Of a DNA stretch of 18,897 bases, positions 15,076 through 18,897 are shown piece by piece. Source of the DNA: Deltaproteobacteria bacterium (lineage in GTDB: Bacteria > Desulfobacterota > DSM-4660 > Desulfatiglandales > HGW-15); assembly GCA_019307805.1 (NCBI GenBank), contig JAFDIX010000004.1:1-18897 (forward strand). The letters run 5' to 3'. The position numbers and the translations under genes are program-made. A model generated the notes under the pieces. The model made no database searches. It saw only the letters and a list, made by a program, of their open reading frames with translations, and was not told the DNA's origin. Position 1 is the stretch's first letter; each line of letters opens with the position of its first letter.

Positions 15076-16140
15076 ATGGAATTCATAAAGCCCGGTATCA
15101 ACATTGACTTCTTGGGGAAAAGAAAGATCGCCTTTGCCCTGTCCGTTCTCATGATCATCATGACCCTTCTCCTGCTGATCTGGAGAGGGGGACCCAACTA
15201 TGGCGTGGATTTCTCGGGGGGCATTCTGATTCAAGTAAAGCTTTCTGAGAAACAGTCCCCTTCAAGCATTCGGGAGGCGCTCAGAGGGATTCAGCTCCAG
15301 GACAGCATCATCCAGGAATTCGGGGAATCCAAGCTGCACGAATACCTCATTCGCGTTCGAAGTGCCGATATCCAGTTATCCGGACTCAGTGAAAAGGTCA
15401 AAAAGGTCCTCGGCGCCCACCTTGGCAAAGGGGTCGAGATCAGACGGATTGAAATGGTTGGTCCAAAGGTAGGGGCGGATTTGCGGCAAAAGGCCCTGTT
15501 CGCCATTTTCTATGCCATCCTCTTCATTGCCATCTACATATCAGGACGTTTTGAACTCAACTGGCTAAAGAGCATTATCATGGCCCTCTCCCTTGCCCTT
15601 GTTGTTTATATTGCCTCAAGTTTCGGGATGAGGGTGACCTGGTTGATCATTGTAGCCCTGCTCGTGACCCTATTCCTTTGCTGGTTTCTCAAATTGAAGT
15701 ATGCCCTGGGGGCCGTTGTGGCCCTTATGCACGATATCACCATTACCATGGGTGTATTTGCCCTGACCGATCGTGAGATATCCCTGCCCATTATTGCCGC
15801 CTTTTTGACCATTGTCGGCTATTCCCTCAACGACACCATTGTCGTTTTTGACAGGATTCGAGAGAATCTGCGCAAGTTCCGGAGACGCAGTTTCCCGGAG
15901 GTGATGAACGGCAGCATCAATGAGACCCTGAGCAGGACCATCCTGACATCGACGACGACGCTTATCGTTATTGTGGCCCTTTTTGTTTTTGGTGGCAGCG
16001 TCATTCATGACTTCGCCTTCGCCCTTTTGATAGGCGTTATCGTGGGAACCTACTCATCCGTGTTCGTGGCAAGCCCCATACTGCTCCTCTTTGAAGGGGG
16101 CTTTCCCGGCAAACAAAAACCCGGAGGGCACTCCCGGTAA
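15076..16140 (+). CDS. secF: Protein translocase subunit SecF with an inserted membrane hairpin
   Basis: SecF is the partner of SecD. The 354 residues show the first helix (17-36), YGVDFSGGILIQV (42-54), a short periplasmic domain, RIEMVGPKVGADLRQKAL (124-141), the GYSLNDTIVVFDRIREN motif (Asp253 and Arg260), and the last helices to about 338. Most SecF proteins are near 300-320 residues, with the RFE segment running directly into a (K/R)(F/Y)ALGAVVALxHD helix. Here RFE (158-160) and KYALGAVVALMHD (208-220) are separated by about 46 residues containing two hydrophobic stretches (about 165-182 and 188-206). This gives eight predicted helices instead of six. Function as SecF is secure; the insertion is unexplained. 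Confidence 0.96.
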   Translation: MEFIKPGINIDFLGKRKIAFALSVLMIIMTLLLLIWRGGPNYGVDFSGGILIQVKLSEKQSPSSIREALRGIQLQDSIIQEFGESKLHEYLIRVRSADIQLSGLSEKVKKVLGAHLGKGVEIRRIEMVGPKVGADLRQKALFAIFYAILFIAIYISGRFELNWLKSIIMALSLALVVYIASSFGMRVTWLIIVALLVTLFLCWFLKLKYALGAVVALMHDITITMGVFALTDREISLPIIAAFLTIVGYSLNDTIVVFDRIRENLRKFRRRSFPEVMNGSINETLSRTILTSTTTLIVIVALFVFGGSVIHDFAFALLIGVIVGTYSSVFVASPILLLFEGGFPGKQKPGGHSR

Positions 16141-16155
16141 AAGGGGATGGTGTGA

Positions 16156-18084
16156 TTGGCAAGAAACCGAAGAAAAAAGCCCAAAAACAACGCAACCATT
16201 TACTGGGTTATCCTTCTTCTCGTTGCGGGCGCCCTTCTCTTTGCCTGGTGGATATGGTCCTGTTTCTATAATGTCACCCCCCGGTTTCACTTTATCCTGG
16301 TTCAAAAAAATGAACACCCCCTCAAACTCTTCAATGGAGAAGTCCTGAAACTCCACCCCAGAGACCGGCTCAAAATCCAGAAAATTTCCACAAACATCTG
16401 TTTCAACAGGGGGGTCCGTCTGGCCGCTGAAGGAATTGACATTAATGCCCTTCGCTATGAAGAAAAGGCCTTCTCAGATCTTCTGCCCGGGGGCGATATG
16501 TTCAACCACTATCGCTTTAAGGTGACCATCAAACAGGAGAATCGTGATTTGGGTCATCTTGATTTGGTGATTGAGCCCCTTCTGGACGACTGGCTGGAAA
16601 AGGCCTCCAGAACAATTGATGCAAAGCGCAGAATCGCCATTCTGGAGAAAGCCCTGGATCTTGCCCCTGAAAAAGAGGCCATAGAAAAGCGTCTCCTGGA
16701 AGAATACAAATCCCAAAAAGACTGGGCAAAGGCCGGGAAGATGCTCGAGAAAATGGCCGGGTCGAATCCGAGAAAGGAGGTCCTTGCGGATCTCCTTGAG
16801 GTCTATGGGGCCACGGGAAACCTCCCCGGGACTATCCGCGTGCTGGGCCAACTGATAAAAATGGACCCGGATGATGTTGGGCTTCGTCTTCGGCTGGCTG
16901 AGGCCTACGAGAAAGCCAAAGACCGGAAGGGTGCCATCAGGGCCTATGAAGCACTTCTTAAGAGGCTGGATAGGCAGGATCGCCTTGAGATATACAAAAC
17001 CCTCGGCTTCCTCTATACGGAAACAAAGCAATTTAAAAAAGCCATCCACCACTACCGTGGAGCGGTCTCGCTGGATAAGGGGGACGTTAATCTCTTTTAC
17101 AATCTTTCCCACCTTTACGAACAGATCGGTGATAAAAACCATGCCGATGAATTTCTGGCCAAGGCAGTAAAGCTTCAATCCAACGACACAGAAAGCCGTT
17201 TGAAACTCGCGCAAAGAATGATTGAAAAAAAGAACTTGAAGAGGGCTGAGAAATACCTCCGGGAAGTTCTAAAAGCGGACCCCAACTCCCTCAACGCCCA
17301 CCTCCTCATGATCCCCATCATGGAAAAACGGGGAGACAAGGAAGGATTGAAGAGGTCCTACCGCAAAATTCTTGTCCATAAACCCGGCAATGAAACCATT
17401 ATCTACAATCTTGGGGTACTTGAATACGAAACAGGACAAATGGACAAGAGCCTTTCCTATTTCCGTAAATATGTAAAAAAGCATCCCAAGGATGCGGAAA
17501 TCCATGCTTTCCTGCTGGATATCTACAAGAAGAAAAAGAAAGATGACCTTGCCTGCAAGGAGTCGCGCATCCTTCTTCAATTGAGGCCCAAAGAAAAGGA
17601 CAACACCCTTTTTCAATTGAACTGCCTGAACCGCCGTTCCGATTACAAGGCCATCATTGGAATCTCAAAACAGGGTCTGAAATACTATCCCAAAGATATC
17701 GCCCTGAGAGAGTATCTGATTCTTGCCTATCTCAAGACCGGAAAAAGGGATCTCGCCATGACCCAGATGAAGGAGGCGCTAAAGGGCCGGCCAGAAAACA
17801 CATCCATGCTGTTGCGCCTGGCCAAACTCCAGGAAAAGGTCGGGAAAATCCCGGAGGCAATCAGCACTTACGGGAAGCTCTCAAAGATCGCCCCGGGGAA
17901 TAAGGAGGCCAACGCGGCCTATCCCCGATTGTTGCTGCAGCTGGCAAGAGCCCAGGAAAAACAGGGAAAGAAAAAACCGGCTCTTGAGACCTACCGGAAG
18001 CTCATGGAAATCTCTCCGGACAATGAGGAAGCCGAGGAGGCCTATTTGCGACTCAGACTGCAGGTATTGCCCCGTGGGAAATAA
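16156..18084 (+). CDS. Membrane-anchored TPR protein downstream of secDF
   Basis: This is a 642-residue protein of unknown function. A basic start (ARNRRKKPKNN) and one helix (about 14-36, YWVILLLVAGALLFAWWIW) suggest an inner-membrane anchor with the rest in the periplasm. Residues 38-140 form a domain I do not recognise, containing FHFILVQKNEHPLKLFNGE, LHPRDRLKIQKISTN and LLPGGDMFNHYRF. From about 142 to the end there are many tetratricopeptide-type helix pairs, for example KKAIHHYRGAVSLDKGDVN and KSLSYFRKYVKKHPKDAE. The last two repeats look recently duplicated (IAPGNKEANAAYPRLLLQL and ISPDNEEAEEAYLRLRLQV). The TTG at 16156 is 16 bases past secF with AAGGGG upstream, and its end overlaps the NUDIX start. 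Its position suggests a role beside the Sec machinery, perhaps a periplasmic scaffold or chaperone; that is inference. Confidence 0.82.
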   Translation: MARNRRKKPKNNATIYWVILLLVAGALLFAWWIWSCFYNVTPRFHFILVQKNEHPLKLFNGEVLKLHPRDRLKIQKISTNICFNRGVRLAAEGIDINALRYEEKAFSDLLPGGDMFNHYRFKVTIKQENRDLGHLDLVIEPLLDDWLEKASRTIDAKRRIAILEKALDLAPEKEAIEKRLLEEYKSQKDWAKAGKMLEKMAGSNPRKEVLADLLEVYGATGNLPGTIRVLGQLIKMDPDDVGLRLRLAEAYEKAKDRKGAIRAYEALLKRLDRQDRLEIYKTLGFLYTETKQFKKAIHHYRGAVSLDKGDVNLFYNLSHLYEQIGDKNHADEFLAKAVKLQSNDTESRLKLAQRMIEKKNLKRAEKYLREVLKADPNSLNAHLLMIPIMEKRGDKEGLKRSYRKILVHKPGNETIIYNLGVLEYETGQMDKSLSYFRKYVKKHPKDAEIHAFLLDIYKKKKKDDLACKESRILLQLRPKEKDNTLFQLNCLNRRSDYKAIIGISKQGLKYYPKDIALREYLILAYLKTGKRDLAMTQMKEALKGRPENTSMLLRLAKLQEKVGKIPEAISTYGKLSKIAPGNKEANAAYPRLLLQLARAQEKQGKKKPALETYRKLMEISPDNEEAEEAYLRLRLQVLPRGK

Positions 18085-18466
18085 GTCCTCCAAACCCCAT
18101 TACGATGTTGCTGCAGGCCTCATTTGGAAAGATGGCCGAATATTGATCACCAAACGCCCTCAGGGCAGCCATTTAGCGGGCTATTGGGAATTCCCCGGAG
18201 GGAAACAGGAAGGAGAGGAAACCCTGGAGAAATGCCTGGAAAGGGAAATCCGGGAGGAGTTGGGGGTAAGTGTCCGAGCGGGTGACCTCCTCTTCTCAAT
18301 AGAGCACGAGTATGAAAACAAAACAATCTGCCTTCATCTCTTCAGGTGTCTGCAACTTCAGGGTCAGCCACAGGCCCTGGAAGGCCAGGAAACCAGATGG
18401 GAACTCCCCGTGACCTCGGCAACTACACCTTCCCTCCACCCGACCTTAAAATCATCAATTTTCTGA
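18074..18466 (+). CDS. mutT: MutT-like NUDIX hydrolase with a frameshifted C terminus
   Basis: This is probably an 8-oxo-dGTP diphosphatase that cleans oxidised nucleotides from the pool. The GTG at 18074 overlaps the end of the TPR gene and gives the usual beginning (HYDVAAGLIWKDGRILITKRP). The full NUDIX box GX5EX7REUXEEXGU is intact (about residues 42-64, containing EREIREELGV). The family-like sequence runs through EGQETRWELP. It then turns into an unrelated short tail that stops at 18466. In the frame shifted by one base, the expected ending appears (DLGNYTFPPPDLKIINFLKAQ) and stops at 18477. A one-base deletion around the CCCC run at 18406-18409 would explain this. The gene is therefore either mildly damaged or carries a sequencing error; corrected length is about 134 residues. 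Confidence 0.85.
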   Translation: MGNKSSKPHYDVAAGLIWKDGRILITKRPQGSHLAGYWEFPGGKQEGEETLEKCLEREIREELGVSVRAGDLLFSIEHEYENKTICLHLFRCLQLQGQPQALEGQETRWELPVTSATTPSLHPTLKSSIF

Positions 18467-18532
18467 AAGCACAATAGGTGGCAGATAGGCCTATGAGCAG
18501 GGTAAATCTCACTTCAATGCTTGGAATTGGGC

Positions 18533-18676
18533 GATACTGGATAGCTAGATGCCAGATAAAAAAACTTGCTCTCACAGAGCCCACAGAGTTCACAGGGTTT
18601 TTTTTGATTTTTCTCTGTGCCCTCTGAGGGCTCTGTGAGAGGAAAAGCCAGCATCCAGAGACCAGAATCCAGTATC
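18533..18676. repeat. Nested palindromic intergenic element
   Basis: The outer arms GATACTGGAT (18533-18542) and ATCCAGTATC (18667-18676) are perfect 10-base inverted repeats, and nearby pieces (GATGC 18550-18554, GCATC 18651-18655) extend them. The right arm also contains repeated CTGGAT-like units when read on the minus strand. Inside lies a much stronger palindrome at 18569-18641. Such CACAGAG-type and CTGGAT-type repeats are, from memory, common between genes in Desulfobacterota genomes. The whole may be a REP/MITE-like element, and its position between convergent genes fits one tolerated as a terminator. Confidence 0.6.
18569..18641. repeat. Long hairpin with 29-base arms
   Basis: The left arm 18569-18597 (CTCTCACAGAGCCC then CAGAG then CACAG) pairs with the right arm 18613-18641 at 25 of 29 positions, the outer 14 without mismatch. 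The loop is a T-rich stretch of about 15 bases. Transcribed from either side it would form a very stable stem. The T run lies in the loop rather than after the stem, so it is not a textbook intrinsic terminator. Confidence 0.75.
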
Positions 18677-18737
18677 TCGGGAGAAATCCACCACTAGAGG
18701 AGTACCTGATTTACAAAGTAAATTGCAGAACCTATCG

Positions 18738-18897
18738 CTATGAGCCTAAGAGGGATTTGGCGATAATGGCCTTCTCGATCTCTTTGGCCCCTTCATAGAT
18801 CTCCACGATCTTCGCATCACGATAGAGCCGCTGCACCTTGTATTCATCCAGATATCCGTATCCCCCGTGTATCTGCAGTGCTTCATCCGCGCATTTA
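18738..18897 (-). CDS. Acyl-CoA dehydrogenase, C-terminal end (cut by window edge)
   Basis: The last 52 codons of a leftward gene are visible, with the stop TAG at 18738-18740. The peptide (CADEALQIHGGYGYLDEYKVQ, then RLYRDAKIVEIYEGAKEIEK) is the classic C-terminal signature of the FAD-dependent acyl-CoA dehydrogenase family: the QIHGGYGY segment near the flavin site and the RDAKIVEIYEG motif. In some family members the glutamate of the IYEG motif is the catalytic base. The enzyme makes the first double bond in acyl-CoA oxidation. Substrate length or type cannot be judged from this fragment. It is convergent with mutT. Confidence 0.93.
   Translation of the reverse strand, partial: KCADEALQIHGGYGYLDEYKVQRLYRDAKIVEIYEGAKEIEKAIIAKSLLGS

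Larger units (their letters stand above)
18478..18737. other. Intergenic region between mutT and the acyl-CoA dehydrogenase gene
   Basis: These 260 bases have no credible coding frame. Most of it (18533-18676) is taken up by the nested palindromic element listed separately. The two flanking genes converge here, so the region is a natural place for transcription to stop from both sides. Confidence 0.6.

Noticed and set aside
16474..17214. Long minus-strand open frame (246 codons) inside the TPR gene
   Set aside because: It lies wholly opposite a strongly supported repeat protein, has no family resemblance, and reads as a reverse-complement shadow.
18569..18641. CRISPR repeat or tRNA in the right-hand intergenic palindrome
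   Set aside because: There is only one palindrome with no spacing pattern, and it has no cloverleaf or CCA-type features.

Overview
The window looks like an ordinary chromosomal stretch of a Gram-negative bacterium, most probably a Desulfobacterota (former Deltaproteobacteria) member, perhaps a sulfate reducer or a related anaerobe. This placement is an inference from gene order and protein style: queA-tgt-yajC-secD-secF followed by a membrane-anchored TPR protein; the short ArgA-type acetyltransferase; the LpoA-like lipoprotein; an acyl-CoA dehydrogenase at the right edge; and CACAGAG/CTGGAT-rich intergenic palindromes. No rRNA, tRNA, CRISPR array, transposase or phage gene was seen.

Layout. 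(1) 175-4791, plus strand: grpE, dnaK and an LpoA-like lipoprotein (TPR plus periplasmic-binding fold) whose GTG start overlaps the dnaK stop. hrcA and dnaJ are not next to them. (2) 4721-10111, minus strand: alr, argS (4-base overlap), a SPOR-domain membrane protein, a short ArgA-type N-acetyltransferase, then tatB and tatC (11-base overlap). The block converges on the lipoprotein gene, and the two 3' ends overlap by 71 bp. (3) 10112-10571: a gene-poor divergent spacer. (4) 10572-18477, plus strand: a small DUF2065/YjeT protein, queA and tgt (queuosine tRNA modification), yajC, secD and secF (auxiliary Sec translocon), a 642-residue membrane-anchored TPR protein, and a mutT-like NUDIX gene with a frameshifted 3' end. 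(5) 18478-18737: intergenic DNA holding a nested palindromic element of about 145 bp. (6) 18738-18897, minus strand: the C-terminal end of an acyl-CoA dehydrogenase.

Functional themes are protein folding (GrpE/DnaK), both major export routes (Tat and Sec accessory proteins), envelope and peptidoglycan maintenance (Alr, LpoA-like, SPOR) and tRNA function (ArgS, QueA, Tgt). The least ordinary observations are: an insertion of about 46 residues in SecF that looks like two extra membrane segments; the Sec-linked TPR protein with an N-terminal domain I do not recognise; the mutT frameshift; the nested palindrome; a duplicated acidic tail in TatB; and the coding overlap between the LpoA-like gene and tatC. 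I found no clear candidate for a wholly new multi-gene system. The SecF insertion and its TPR neighbour are the best leads.
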